DNA from: Rosa chinensis
Taxonomy: Eukaryota > Streptophyta > Magnoliopsida > Rosales > Rosaceae
Assembly (NCBI RefSeq): GCF_002994745.2
Contig: NW_020126821.1
Location: forward strand, 186,001 to 250,000
Reading direction: 5' to 3'
DNA: 64,000 nucleotides
The notes beneath the pieces are model-generated. The model was not told the DNA's origin. It saw only the letters and a list, made by a program, of their open reading frames with translations, and did no database searches. Shown here one piece after another: positions 35,201 through 47,704 of this stretch. A program made the translations under genes and the position numbers. Each line of letters opens with the position of its first letter. Position 1 is the stretch's first letter.

Positions 35201-36316
35201 CTAAACAGAGTTTTAATAAGGAAATAACGCAAGAAATGTAGGGAAATAACAGTTAAAACGTCGCATTAAAATGCTCCTATCAGCTATGCTTCTTCTCCCT
35301 TGGCCTTGCTTGAACTCGTGGAGATGACTAGAGGATGGAGAAAGGAGAGGTAAACCTCACGGCAACAAGAGCAAAATTTCTGATTTTTCTAAAGTGTAAA
35401 TTGTATGGGGGAGAGGAACCCTTCTCAACGTCAAAGAGGTGGGTATATATAGGAGCACGGCTAGGGTTCACAAAGCAATCAGAAATTTCCACATAGCTTC
35501 CACCAATAGGAATTCGCCAAGTAAGCTTTGTGATGTGGTCCAACCAATCATAGAATGCCAAGTAAGCCTTGTGATGTGTTCCAACCAATCATAATTCTCT
35601 AAAATACCTCCCTAATATTTAATTGCCGAATTTCCTTGAAATTATTCTGATTTTCTTCATGAATTTCGGCCAACATTCCTTTAGGGAATTTAGGGATGAA
35701 TCTGGACGCCTTTTGAGCTTTTCCTTGGTGCACACATATTTTCCTTCCATAATATCTCCCTTGAATCTCTCTTTGCGTCATCTCCTTGATTATTTCTGAT
35801 TTTCATGTTGGCAATCACACCAATTTACTCCTCAGACAATATTTCTTTCCATAAAAATCTCCCAAGAAAATCTCCTTTGATTTATTCCACGTGAAATTCT
35901 CAATCAATCACCTTAATTCCCACGTTGTCACCTTGTTTTTCCTTAAGTATTACACGGAAAATTTAATCCCCAAGGAAAATATATTTTCCTTTTTTAAAAA
36001 AAAACTCTTCCTTGATTCTCTCCTTGCCATGTCATCTTCATGAAGCTTCTCGTTCCATTTATGAACTCAATTCAGCTTATTTATTCCAAAAACCTGAAAA
36101 TAGAAGCTTTCTAAAATAAGAAATGGAAACTTTCTTAAACTAAAATGGAAACTTTCTAAAAATGGAAAATAGAAACTACAAAACGGAAACTTTCTACAAT
36201 TAGGAACTTTCCCATTCGAAGAATGGAAACTTTCCTAAACAGAGTTTTATTAAGGAAATAACGCAGAAAATATAGGGAAATAACAGTTAAAACGTCGCAT
36301 TAAAATGCTCCTATCA
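32284..36316 (-). repeat. Element D 3' LTR, split by solo LTR N
   Basis: Pieces 32284-33289 and 35283-36316 join at GCTAT to give about 2040 bp. The start TGATACGCTCAAAGC matches D's 5' LTR at 39342. Some single-base losses relative to 39342-39724 fall in short homopolymers. Confidence 0.92.
33290..35282 (-). mobile_element. Solo LTR N (same subtype as C and D), 1993 bp
   Basis: Ends TGATGCACT and CCTATCA, with TSD GCTAT at 33285-33289 and 35283-35287. Inserted into D's 3' LTR. Confidence 0.95.
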
Positions 36317-36331
36317 AATTCCCCCACACTT
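36317..36331 (-). other. Polypurine tract of D
   Basis: Minus strand AAGTGTGGGGGAATT next to the 3' LTR. Confidence 0.9.
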
Positions 36332-39318
36332 AGCTTTTGCTAGTCCCTTAGCAAAATCACACAAAGACACACACTAAGACTCAACGAAAATTTAAAGACT
36401 CTACACAAACAATGACTCTACTGCCCTTCAATTTTTTGTCTCAGCAATCTCTTACTTTCATAACACCAAGATTAGCACTCAACCAAGAATCAATGTTTAA
36501 GCATTCGAGAGTTAATTAAAACATGTAATCCACACATACACAAGTAGGACTTGGTTGTAACAATGGTGATGGGTTAAGCTCAGCATGCTTCAGACAAGTA
36601 TGATTCATATCCTCACCAGGTATATCCACTCTTTCTTCTCTCAGATCATGGCAATGCTTAAAAGCTTATACACTCAAGTATATGTGAAAGATAGCAAGTA
36701 CATCACATATCATATGAAACGAAAGCACATGTATATATTTTTTTAAGATCTCATGAAAGATACCAACTACTTGCACAGATGGACCCAAGCCATAGGTTCA
36801 ACTCTTGTAACTCATCTCCACATCAAAGGCTGTCCCATCTTAAGGATCAAGAAGGTCTTCTCAAAGGTTGTAATGGGCCATGGCTCAAGGTTTTAAGAAA
36901 CAAAGGATAAGGAATTTAACAAAGTGTCCTAAAAACCTAGCAGAGCTCATGTAAATGTAGAGACTTCTAAAAATCCACCAAGGCATATAAAACGTCACAA
37001 TCCCATAGAAGTAAAGGGCCATATGTCTTCATGTTGGGCCCTAACTTCACTCTAAACTTCCTTTGAACTCTAGTGAATTGGACAAAGGCCAAATTTTTCT
37101 GTAATGGGCCTTCAATTTAAAACAAACTACAAACTCACCAAGTATGGGGAACTAAAATCCATAGACATTTTTCTTTCTTTCTTTTCTTTCTAGCCGTGTA
37201 CAATTTTTTTTTTTTTTTCATTTCTTTTCACGGCTTTCACATACATTTTTTTTATGGACAAGTCTACCCCCACACTTGAACTTTCACCTCTTCTCAATTT
37301 TCATCCTCAATGCCAAATCCTTAAGTAAAGTCCCAAAAGATAGCTCCACTAAGTTTTAGAACAAAGGGTAGGAGTGTAGCTATACTAAGGTTCAGGGTTA
37401 AGGATTTTAAGGGTGATGAAAGAAAAGGCTTAATGTAGGCTCAAAGGGGTTTATCTAGGGGAGTCCCACGACGGGCACAAATGGGACACAGGCTTATTTG
37501 GCAATGGTGTAATTCCTAGGGTGCCTCTATCCTTTCCAGAATCAGGGCCATATTGACAAACGTCTCAACAAGCACAAGAGTGAATTCTAGCATTCTCTAG
37601 TCCATCAAACTTAATATATGGCAAGTAATCAATCAAATGAAAGAATAATGAGATCATCAAAACATCGCCAAGAAAATAAGAATATATTTTTCATTTATCA
37701 CTCCAAGAAAAAGGGACATGGGCTTAATATCTCACATGGGCTTTTATGAATCAAAACTCATCTTAACATGCTCATATTCTGTACCAAGGTCACGAAATCC
37801 ATATCCACTACACATGCATATATTTTTCATATATCTCAATTAACCAAAGAATACCATTTAAAAATCATCTCAATATTGTGATTCTCTTTTAGCCATAATT
37901 TCAGAGATATAGAATCATCCTAGACAGTTGAAAGGCTTCATATGACTCAAAACAAAAACAAAATTTTTTTTTTTTTTTTGACATTTTTCCTTTTTTTTTT
38001 TCACAAACGGACTACCTAAAAACACACTTTTTAAATTTTTGACATTTTTTCAATTTTTTTTGTATTTTCCAATATATATGACTCAAATAAAAGACAAAAA
38101 TATAAATCCCTTCCCCCACACTTAAATATTGCATTGTCCTCAATGTAATCAATCATAAGCATGCAATGAAACAATTAAGCATATAGGAAAGAAATTTACG
38201 AAAACAAAAACAAAAGAGGAAAATTGAAAAATAAAAGAAATAGGAAGGAGAAAGCAAATCTGTGTTTGAAGACTCCTTCACAATTGCTTCTGAATTGGGT
38301 TGCCTCCCAAGCAGCGCTTGAATTTAACGTCTTTCAGCCAGACGGTACCTCCATTAAATAAAGTTAGTGACTATAATTAACAAAGAAATACAAATTAAAT
38401 AAACAAGTAACTATGAATTACAAACTACATGTATAATTAGCAAGTATATTGTACATAATTTCTCACACAGGACACAAGTTAAGTACACAAGTGAGTAAAA
38501 AAAAAAAAAAAAAAAACGAAAAATATTTACACAAGTGTTTTTTTTTTTTTTTTTACGAAATTAAGTACAAATATTTACATTCTTTCCTTTCTTTACAATT
38601 ATTTTCAACACTTAGGTACGGGAACAAGGAGTCTCGATGTGCAATGGGACTGAAACAGCTACCCTTTTCAAGACTATGTTTAATCCAATATACCTTAGTG
38701 AATCACAATATTTTCGTTTGTTATATATATCATTGATATCAAATTAAATTCCAAGCGGTAAATCAAGAGGACGTGCGGCCCAAGTATAGTCGTCTAGACA
38801 CCAAGTCTCTCCTACATCCTTTGGGCAACCTTACTGAAAAGGCCAGGTAGGGGAGGGCGACCACGAGAGGTAGAATCCATTTTGGCATGAGCTACTCCCA
38901 CATTGTGGTTTAGACCCATTTGTAAGCACTTCTGGATTCAAGAACCTGTCATGAGCGTTGTCCCCTTCCTAGACACCATCCCACATAGGCTATACTTACT
39001 TGGATGAAAAAGATCCTAAGTGTGAAGACAGTTCAATGAATGTTAATAAAGGCCGCCCTCAACCTTAAGGGACCTGGACTAGGTACCAATAAGGGGTTTA
39101 GGCCAATATTAATAAACACGACTTCACCTATTCCTTCTTTAATTTACAACTCACAATTAAAATTCGTATTCAATAATATAAATAACAACCTAAGTAATTA
39201 ATTAACTAATTAACTAACAAATTATGAACAATTAACAAGTAAAATTATTATTTTTTTTTTTTCGAACACAACATATAAACAAAACAAATATTCACATATT
39301 TAACAAGTGATTTTTCAA
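36332..39318 (-). other. Element D interior (3' noncoding region, AT joint, leader remnant)
   Basis: 3' noncoding region up to about 38344, an AT-rich joint at about 38345-38496, an A20/T17 inverted pair at 38497-38554, then a leader with one module (about 38755-39125). No gag or pol homology anywhere. Confidence 0.88.
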
Positions 39319-39336
39319 TCCCCGGCAACGGCGCCA
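39319..39336 (-). other. Primer-binding site of D (tRNA-Asp)
   Basis: Minus strand TGGCGCCGTTGCCGGGGA, five bases from the LTR at 39342. Confidence 0.93.
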
Positions 39337-40080
39337 AAAATTGATACGCTCAAAGCAAGCGCGCAATTTAACCCTGAAATGTCATCGAGTAGTATATAGT
39401 AAATAGGGATCGTTCTATTCCGGGGATTGAGGGTACACCTGTCATCGTCAAACAATTAAACAATTAAAATTAAAACAAAGTATAATATTTACAAAGATAT
39501 TCACAAGTATAAACATTATTTACGAAAAAGGGGGGAGATTTTGTTTTTGGTTTTTCGAAAATAAAACTAAGTAAACAAAAGAATTAAAATGCAAAAACAT
39601 AAATACAAAGATGGAATGAGAGAACAAAGATCAAAATCGAAACATATGATTAAAATTGACTCAAACCCTAATATTGTTCATCTAAGTCATGAGAAAGGAG
39701 TTGATCATGTGAAACATTCGAAAGTGATAGGAGCAAAAAAGTGTGACGATATTATTAATTATGTGCCTCATTTTAGCCTTATTTCTCCCTTAGTTTAGTG
39801 TTTTGAGTCATTAAGTCATTTTGAAAGTCTTGTTGAGTGTTTGGAGTGAAATAGGAGGAAAAAGTAAAATTCATGAAAAATCCTAGTTGGATCAGGATTC
39901 CTAACTGTCAACTATTTTTTGCGGTCTTTACATTTTAATTTCCCTTTATTTTCTCTAGAAAATTCTGATATTCTCCTGCTTGTTGTAGGAAACGTTGCCT
40001 GGTTGAACTCTTGGAAACAGCAATGATGGAGTCATAAAATAAAGCATTAAGATATTTGACCAAGCAATGAAGAAGGGAAA

Positions 40081-40295
40081 TAAAGGAGAAAAGATGTTTT
40101 CAGTTGAGGAATAAAAGAAAAAGATGTTTTCAGTTGGGAATAAAGGAGAAAAGACGTTTTCAGTTGAGGAATAAAAGAAAAAGATGTTTCAGCTGGAAAA
40201 ATAAATAAGAGAAAGATGTTTCAGCTTGGAAATTAAAGGAATTGCCCCATTATGAGAGGAGTTAAGGCCATAAAGAAGACGTTTCAGTTGGGAAA
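40081..40295 (+). repeat. Tandem repeats upstream of E's TATA box
   Basis: A 60-base unit is repeated (40081-40140 and 40141-40200), each with two GA(T/C)GTTTTCAGTTG-like cores. Further cores lie near 40215 and 40278. The position suggests promoter-enhancer repeats. Confidence 0.85.
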
Positions 40296-40312
40296 GGCAA
40301 CCAATGCTCCCC

Positions 40313-40320
40313 TATAAATA
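40313..40320 (+). promoter_or_regulatory. Putative TATA box of LTR E (TATAAATA)
   Basis: TATAAATA after CCCC, about 590 bases into the LTR, followed by a pyrimidine-rich segment. Confidence 0.7.
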
Positions 40321-41527
40321 GGCAACGTCCAGAACTGAATTTGCATCACTTCCCAGCCAAGATCACTTCCCAGCCAAGATAATTCATTGCCTATCACTTC
40401 CTAGCCAAAAACTTTTCCAAGACTCTGCCCAATTCACTCCTCAAACCTCCATATCTTACAAGACCGTGACACCATCCATCCATCAATCTACAAAGCTCTT
40501 AGGCGCTGAGTCAAGGACGCTCCACCACCAAAGCAGAGACAAGTTCATCACCTTGTTGCTAAGCCGCTGAGGAAAGCTTCAAAGTGTAACTATGACTCTA
40601 CTTATAATTTTTGTTTCGGTTTTGTGTGTTTCAATTTGCGAGTTGTGTAATTGGAGACATGGAATTTTCAGAATATTTTTATTAATATTTTTGAGATTTT
40701 CATTTATTATTGAGTTAATTTCGAGAATTCTTTTATGATGCATGTTACAATCTTGTGCCCTTTTACGTGTTTAGGTAATTTTCAGAGTTAGGTTAATAAG
40801 TTTGCATGCTTGAATAATGGTGAGAGTTCTTGTGTGTTTGCTTAATTTGCCAAGAGTAATTGTTATTTGTTAAGGCGCTGAGTTAAACAAGTAGCAATTA
40901 GTTCTAAAAAGTGGTAAAAACTATGTTCAATGGTTAAACGATTCTGGAAATTACGTGTTAAATTCTATGTCTAATGGTTAATTTGCACGTGTGAGTTGAT
41001 TCGAGGGTTAGATAATACTACTAGTTAAGAGAATTACGCTGAGTGTTTTCGAAAATTAGTAGTATTAGGCTTGGTAAGGACTTTTCCGATTCAAGCCTAC
41101 ATTAGAATGAATCAGATAAGTGGATTGATCCGCTGAGGCTTTTCATTTGAGCTCTTATCTAGGCATTTAAGGTGGGCACATTTTTGTAGCATGTTGAAAT
41201 GAATTTTCTGTTTTTACACTTAGTAATTTCTGAGTGGTATTCGTCTAGGTTAGGGAAGTCGATCATTGTATATAGTTTTATTTGTTTTGTTTTTATTTTA
41301 AGTAGATTAGAAACCAACTTTCAAAACCCCCATTTTATTCTTTTATTTGTTAATTGACCTTTTTGTGTAGGTGTACCCTACAATCCCCGGACTGAACGAT
41401 CCCTGCTTATCCTATACTGACAACTACATTTTGCAGGGTTAAATTGTGAGGCTATTTTAGCCGCATCAGAAAGCAAATGAATTCCCATCTTTTACTTTTC
41501 AATGCTAATTAACCTAAGCGAAAGCAC

Positions 41528-42040
41528 TGATAGGAGCGTAAAATGCGACGTTTATAATGATTAAACCCTATATTTTGCTAAGTTATTTCCTTTATCTCGA
41601 TCAATTTAACTTAGTTAGTGTTTTTCAGGTGAAAATGGAGTCTCAAGTCCAAATATGACTAAGGAAGGCACAAGTGGCGCAGAAATGGAAAGAAATGAAG
41701 AAATGGAAGTTCTCCCAGTTTGACTAGGAAAAGGAATCCTAGTTGGAGTAGGAATCAGAAGCTGACTTGGATTCAAACTTTTAAGTCGCGGAAATTAGAA
41801 GTTCTACTTGAACAGGGAAACTCAATTCTACTCAAATATGGAATCCAAGTGTGATAAGGAGTCCCTGTTGGATAAGGATTACTCAAGAAGGTTCCGGAAG
41901 AGTGTAGAAGAATCGCAGAAAAGAAGTTTGTATTCAACTAGGAAACCTACTTACATATGGAGTTCAACTCATACTAGGAGAGCTTGGGAACGTTCATGAA
42001 GCATCTAGAAGTCTCAAGAAGGTCATATGCCGTGCACATG
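41528..42040 (+). mobile_element. LTR fragment F (third LTR type), 5' part only
   Basis: Starts TGATAGGAGCGTAAAATGCG after AGCAC in D and is cut at 42040 by G. The right part is not found in the window. Confidence 0.75.
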
Positions 42041-42692
42041 TGATGCGGCTGAAATAGCCTCACAATTTAACCCTGCAAAATGTAGTTGTTAGTATAGGAT
42101 AAGCAGGGATCGTTCAGTCCGGGGATTGTAGGGTACACCTAAACAAAAAGGTCAATTTAAATTAGTAATTAATAAAACAAACATTAACAAGTATTTATCT
42201 ACAAATTTACACAAGAAACAACCATAAAAAGGGGGGATTCAACTTTTGGTTTCTAAGTTCCTACGAAATAAAACAAAAAGATAAATATATACATGTGATC
42301 GACTTCTTCACACTCAAATCAGAATTTCCAAACCATATCAACATGCAATGAATTATTTCAATCTAAACAACCTAAAATCGTGCCAACACTAAATATCAGA
42401 AATGAATTCGAAGTACAAGTCTGAAGAGATCGAGCACCACTTTAATTCTTCTTTTGAATCTCCTAAGTTAGGAAAAGTCCGTAACTCAAAATATTTCATA
42501 TAAAACATCACGTTAATACTGAAGAGCATCCGTCAACATTAAATATGAATCATTAAGTGCAATTAGAATTCTGAATCCAAACATGTATGCATCCATAAGA
42601 AGTTACAAACGCACAAACATGTAGCATATAATCTCGACCATTGTACATAGCCTTTACCACTTCAATTTATGCCCCAAAACGATTAGGTGAAT
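42041..42692 (-). mobile_element. LTR fragment G, related to E, U5 end only
   Basis: Starts TGATGCGGCTGAAATAGCC, the inverted counterpart of E's 3' end, and is cut by H at 42692. Confidence 0.8.
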
Positions 42693-43463
42693 TGATAGGA
42701 GCATTTTAATGCGACGTTTTACTTGCTTTTTCCTACATTTCTTGCGTTATTTCCTTAGTAAAACCCTGTTTAGGAAAGTTTTCATTCTTTGATTGGGAAA
42801 GTTCCTATTTGTAGAAAGTTTCTATTTTGTAGTTTCTATTTTTCATTTTTAGGAAGTTTCCATTTTCAGTTTAGGAAAGTTGCCATTTTTCATTTTAGGA
42901 AAGTTTCTATTTTTCTTATTAGTTTCTATTTTCAGGACTTCCGAGCTAAAAAGTGGAAATGAACTCACAAATGGAGAGAGAAGCTAGCCAACGTTGGAGG
43001 GAGACAAGATGAAGTACAAAGGGAAGCACAAATGAGCAGAAATGAAGAAATGAAGCTTTCCTGGTCCAACTAGGAAACCCTGTCCAGAAAAGGAAAGCTT
43101 GCCAAAACAAGACTCTTAAGCCAACCAAGAATGGAGATCGAATTAATGAAGTGACATGGCATGAGAGAAGCTTCTTGAAGACTCTAGATGATGACATGGC
43201 ATAAAGGTGGCGCATGGAGGCCCAAAAAACTCTCAAGAATGAAGTGGATTTTCGGCAATTGGATTAAAGGCCCATAAAAGCCCATGGAATTAGGGTTTGT
43301 GACGCAAAGAGTAAACCCTAGGGAGTTGTTGCCGTAAAATCCTAAGAGATAAACAAGGAAGTTGGCGTGAAAATCAGAAATTAAAAGAAGATTTCGGTGG
43401 AGATTTTCTAGGGCTATTTTTATGGAAAGAAAATATTCTTGGAGGAGTAATTTTATGTGTTTG
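42693..43463 (+). mobile_element. LTR fragment H (main family, M/K subtype), 5' part only
   Basis: Starts TGATAGGAGCATTTTAATG, contains the AAAGTTTC array (42772-42935), and is cut at 43463 by J's LTR. Confidence 0.82.
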
Positions 43464-45757
43464 TGATGTCGCTTTTGGGAGCCAATTTAACCCTGAAATG
43501 TCATTAGTAGTATAAAGTAAATAGGGATCGTTCTATTCCGGGGATTGAGGGTACACCTGTCATTGTCAAACAATTAAACAATTAAAATTAAAAAAGTATA
43601 ATATTTACAAATATAGACATATTTACGAAAAGGGGGAGTTTTTGGTTTTTGGTTTTAATTTCCGAAAATAAAATCTAAGTTACCTAATAATTAAATGCAA
43701 AACATAAAAATACAAATGGAATGCAAGAACAAAGATCAAGTCGAAACTCATGATTAAAATTAATTCAAGTTCATCATTGTTCATCATAGTCATGCAAGAG
43801 GAGTTGATCATGTGAACGTTCAAAAGCAAACAATTTCCCATATTTTACTTTCAATGCTAATTAACCTAAGGAAAGCACCTAGATTAATTCTATCAAACAT
43901 GCAATCAAGCCCTAGAAAGCTAGTCAATCATGTCATGTTTAACGCAATAAACACCTAGAAAGGCTATCAACTCAAATGTGCAACTTAGTATGAAAAAGTC
44001 CACCTAATTGCAATCTTCTTTGATTAAATTCGGTTTTTGTACAAAACCTTTACTACTTATCGATTCAAGAACACAAAACCAAAAGTGATTCATGTTCTCA
44101 AATTCGTAGCAACATCACATAAGAACCCTAAATGTTTCGAACCATTCAAGATAATCATACAAAAGATTTCTATCATGCAAATTTAATCAAACACTCACAC
44201 AAAAGCAACCATAAATCGCAATATATGAATCTGAAAATTAACAATTCATCATAAAATTTCAGAAACAATACTTGTTCATACATATGTGTCAACTAAGGCA
44301 AAACCAACGAAAATACAAAGCAAAGGTACAAGGAGAATCGGATTACACCGTGATGAAGATGAGATGAATGAAGTGATGATGTGGTCTCTTGAATTTCGAA
44401 AGCAATCTTCAAGGTGGAGGTGGATGGTGTGCACGGCTTGTCTTCTTCTTCCTTGGCCTTGCTTGCACTTCGTGGTTGCCCTAGAGGATGGAGAAGAACA
44501 CGGCTAGCTAGAGAGATTTCTGATTATTTTCTCAAAGTATAAACGTAAAGTGGAACTTCGGAACCCTTGACGTTGAGAGAAGAGAGAATATATAGGGACG
44601 GCTTCTTGTTTCAAGCCGTCTAACCCTAGAAACTCACGGCAATTGCTTACTCCACATAATTTCTCCAATGTTCGTGCCACATAAGCCCTATGAGGTGGTG
44701 CAACCAATCACAAAATTCCAATATAATTCCCTAATAATCTTGCCGAAATATAAAGATATTTTCTGATTTCCTTCACCAATTTCGGCAACAATATATTAGA
44801 GAATAAAGGGGGACGAACCTAGACTCCTTTGAGAGCTTTTTGTGTTCAACACATATTCTCTTTCCTTTAAAAGCTCCCTAAGAAATCTCCACGAAATCTC
44901 TTTATTTTTCTGATTTTCCTCACGGCAAAACCCTGTTTTTCTCTTCATTATCTTTGCCGAATTCCTAGGGTTTGCACGGCATCCCCTTGTTTTCCTCTTG
45001 GCTTGGACGGCTAGGTCTTCTAGGGTTTTATCTCTTGATTTATTTCCATAAAATAACCCTAGAAAATCTCCATAGAAATCTTCTTATTTTCTGATTTTTG
45101 GACGCCTCTTCCTTGTTTCTCTCATGCAATTTCACGGCAAACATATCTTAGGCTAGGGTTTGCGTCACAAACCCTAGTGTCATGGGCTTTGATGGGCCAT
45201 TATCCAATTTGCCGAAATCCAAAGAGTTCTTGGGCCTCGTTGCTTCATCTTCAAGCCTTCTCATTTTCCAACGCAAAACACATTATTTTTCCATTTCTTT
45301 TTCATGGTTGCGTTGGAAACTTGCTAGGGAAGCCTTCCTCCATTTCGTAGGATTTCCTGGTTGGACTAGGAAAGCTTGTTTCTTCATTTCTGCTCAAATG
45401 TGTGGGCCATTTTCTCTCATGTTCGTTCGTCTTGATGTTCGCAAGCTCCTCTTTCCATTCGTGCGTTCATTTCCACTTTCTAGCTCGGAGGTCCTGAAAA
45501 TAGAAACTATACTTAAAATAGAAACTTTCTAAAAATGAAAATAGAAACTTACTAAAAATGAAAAATAGAAACTTTCCAGAAATGAGAAATGAAAATGAAA
45601 GAAATGAGAAATGAAATGACAAAAATGGAAACTTTCTACAATAAGGAACTTTCCCAATCAAAGAATGGAAACTTTCCCAAACAGGATTTTTCAAGGAAAT
45701 GGCGCAGAAAAGTGTAGGGAAATGCAGTTAAAACGTCGCATTAAAATGCTCCTATCA
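43464..45757 (-). repeat. Element J 3' LTR
   Basis: 2294 bp, starting TGATGTCGC on the + strand. It shares J-specific bases with the right LTR but is about 60 bp shorter, through many one- or two-base losses, mostly in short runs. Confidence 0.93.
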
Positions 45758-45772
45758 AATTCCCCCACACTT
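45758..45772 (-). other. Polypurine tract of J
   Basis: Minus strand AAGTGTGGGGGAATT next to the 3' LTR. Confidence 0.9.
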
Positions 45773-47704
45773 AGCTTTTGCTAGTCCCTTAGCAAAATCA
45801 AACTAAGACACACACTAAGACTCAACGAAATTAAAGACTTGACAAAACAAGACTCTATAGCCCTTCAACTTTTGTCTCAGCAATCTCTTACTTTCACAAC
45901 ACCAAGATTAGCACTTCACCAAAATAATGTTAGGCATTCGAGAGTTAATTAAAACACATAACTTACATATACACAAGTAGGACTTGGTTGAACAATGGTG
46001 ATGGTTCTGTTAAGCATGTTTCAAACAAGTATGATTCAATCCTCACAAGTTATATCCACTCTTTCTTCTCTCAGATCATGGCAATGCTTAAAAGCTTATA
46101 CACTCAAGTATATGTGAAAGATAGCAAGTATATCACATAATTCAAGAAACGAAAGCACATGTATAATTTTTTAAAGATCTCATGAAGGATACCAACTACT
46201 TGCACAGATGGACCCAAGCCATAGGTTCAACTCTTGTAACTCATCTCCACATCAAGGGCTGTCCCATCTTAAGGATCAAGAAGGTCTTCTTAAAGGTTGT
46301 AATGGGGCAAGGCTCAAGGTTTAAGAATGAAGGTAAGGATTTATCAAAGTGTCCTAAAACCTAGCAGAGCACATGTAGATGTAGAGACCTCAAGAAATCC
46401 ACCAAGCATTGCAAAAACGTCACTTTCCCTAGAGGTAACATAAAAGGGCCTAATGTCTTCATGTTGGGCCCAATCTTCATTGTAAACTTCCCTTGAACTA
46501 TAGTGAATGGACAAAGGCCAAATTTTTCTGTAGTGGCCTTCAGTTCAACGTAAACTCCAAAATCACCAAGTATGGGGGACTAAAATCCATAAACATTTTT
46601 TCTTTTCTTTTTAGCCGATACATTTTTTTTCTTTTTTTTTTCTTTTCTCGGCTTTCATATATTTTTCTTTTATGGACAAGTCTACCCCCACACTTTAACT
46701 TTCACCTCTTCTCAATTTCATCCTTAGCACCAAACCCACGAAGTATGTCTCAAAAGATAGCTCCACTAAGTTCTTAGAACAAAGGGTAGGGTTTTAACTA
46801 TACTAAGCTTCATGGTTAAGGGTTTTAAGGGTGATGAATGAAAAGGCTCAATGTAGGCTCAAAGGGGCTTATCTAGGGGAGTCCCACGACGGGCACAATT
46901 AGGGACACAGGTTTATTTGGCAATGGTGGAAATTCCTAGGGTGCCTCTATCCCTTCCAGAATCAGGGCCATGTATTGACAAACGTCTCAACAAGCACAAG
47001 AGTGAATTCTAGCATTCTCTAGTCCATCAAACTTAATCTATGGCAAGCAATCAATCAAATGAAGAATAATGAGATCATCAAAATATCGCCAAGAAATAAG
47101 AATATATTTTCATTCACTCCAAGAAAAAGGACATGGCTCAATTATCTCACATGGGCTTATATGAATCAAAACTCATCCTAACATGCTCATATTCTGTACC
47201 AAAGTTTCGAATCCATATCCACTACAAGGCACACATTTTTCATATATCTCAATTAACCAAGAATACCATGTTTAAAATCATCTCAATCTTGTGATCCTCT
47301 TTAGTCATGATTTAGAGATATAGAATCATCCTAGACAGTTGAAAGGGCATCCTAAGACTCAAAACAAAACAAAAGCAACGAAAATTTTTAAATTTTTGAC
47401 ATTTTTCAATTTTTTTTGTATTTTTCAATATATGACTCAAGATAAAAGTGTAAATCCCTTCCCCCACACTTAAATATTGCATTGTCCTCAATGTAATCAA
47501 TAAAAAGCATGCAATGGAACACTTAAGCATATAGGGATGAAATTTACGAAAATGACTACCAACATAAAGAAAAATTGGAGAAGTAAAAGGGAGAGATAAA
47601 ACAAATCTGCGTTGATGACTCCTCCACAGCTACTTCAGAATTGGGTTGCCTCCCAAGCAGCGCTTAATGTTTATAGTCTTTCAGCCTAGACTTGTACCTC
47701 CATT
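45773..47704 (-). other. Element J 3' noncoding region
   Basis: Counterpart of B 20798-22757, with polypurine-like motifs (minus strand) at 46685-46695 and 47461-47471. No conserved ORF. Confidence 0.85.

Larger units (their letters stand above)
39725..41468 (+). mobile_element. Solo LTR E of a second Athila-like family, 1744 bp
   Basis: Ends TGATAGGAGCAAAAAAG and AGCCGCATCA, with TSD GAAAG at 39720-39724 and 41469-41473. Its body shares only short blocks with the main family (for example CAATCCCCGG, GAACGATCCCT, AGGGTTAAATTG near its 3' end). Confidence 0.95.
32111..41527 (-). mobile_element. Element D: non-autonomous Athila-family element with tandem-LTR remnant, interrupted by N and E
   Basis: Read on the minus strand: 5' LTR (41527 down to 39342, with E inside), primer site, leader remnant, AT joint, 3' noncoding region, polypurine tract, 3' LTR (36316 down to 32284, with N inside). 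A second primer site and leader start follow (32283 down to 32111). D is the same deletion derivative as C, with LTRs of about 2040 bp. The 5' LTR is cut off at 41527 by F. No TSD can be seen for D. Confidence 0.92.
39342..41527 (-). repeat. Element D 5' LTR, incomplete, split by solo LTR E
   Basis: Pieces 39342-39724 and 41469-41527 are contiguous once E and one GAAAG are removed. The rest of the LTR (about 1.6 kb) is missing after 41527. Confidence 0.9.

Noticed and set aside
39589..39798. Short ORF spanning the D-E boundary as a fusion gene
   Set aside because: It crosses an insertion junction between two LTRs by chance.
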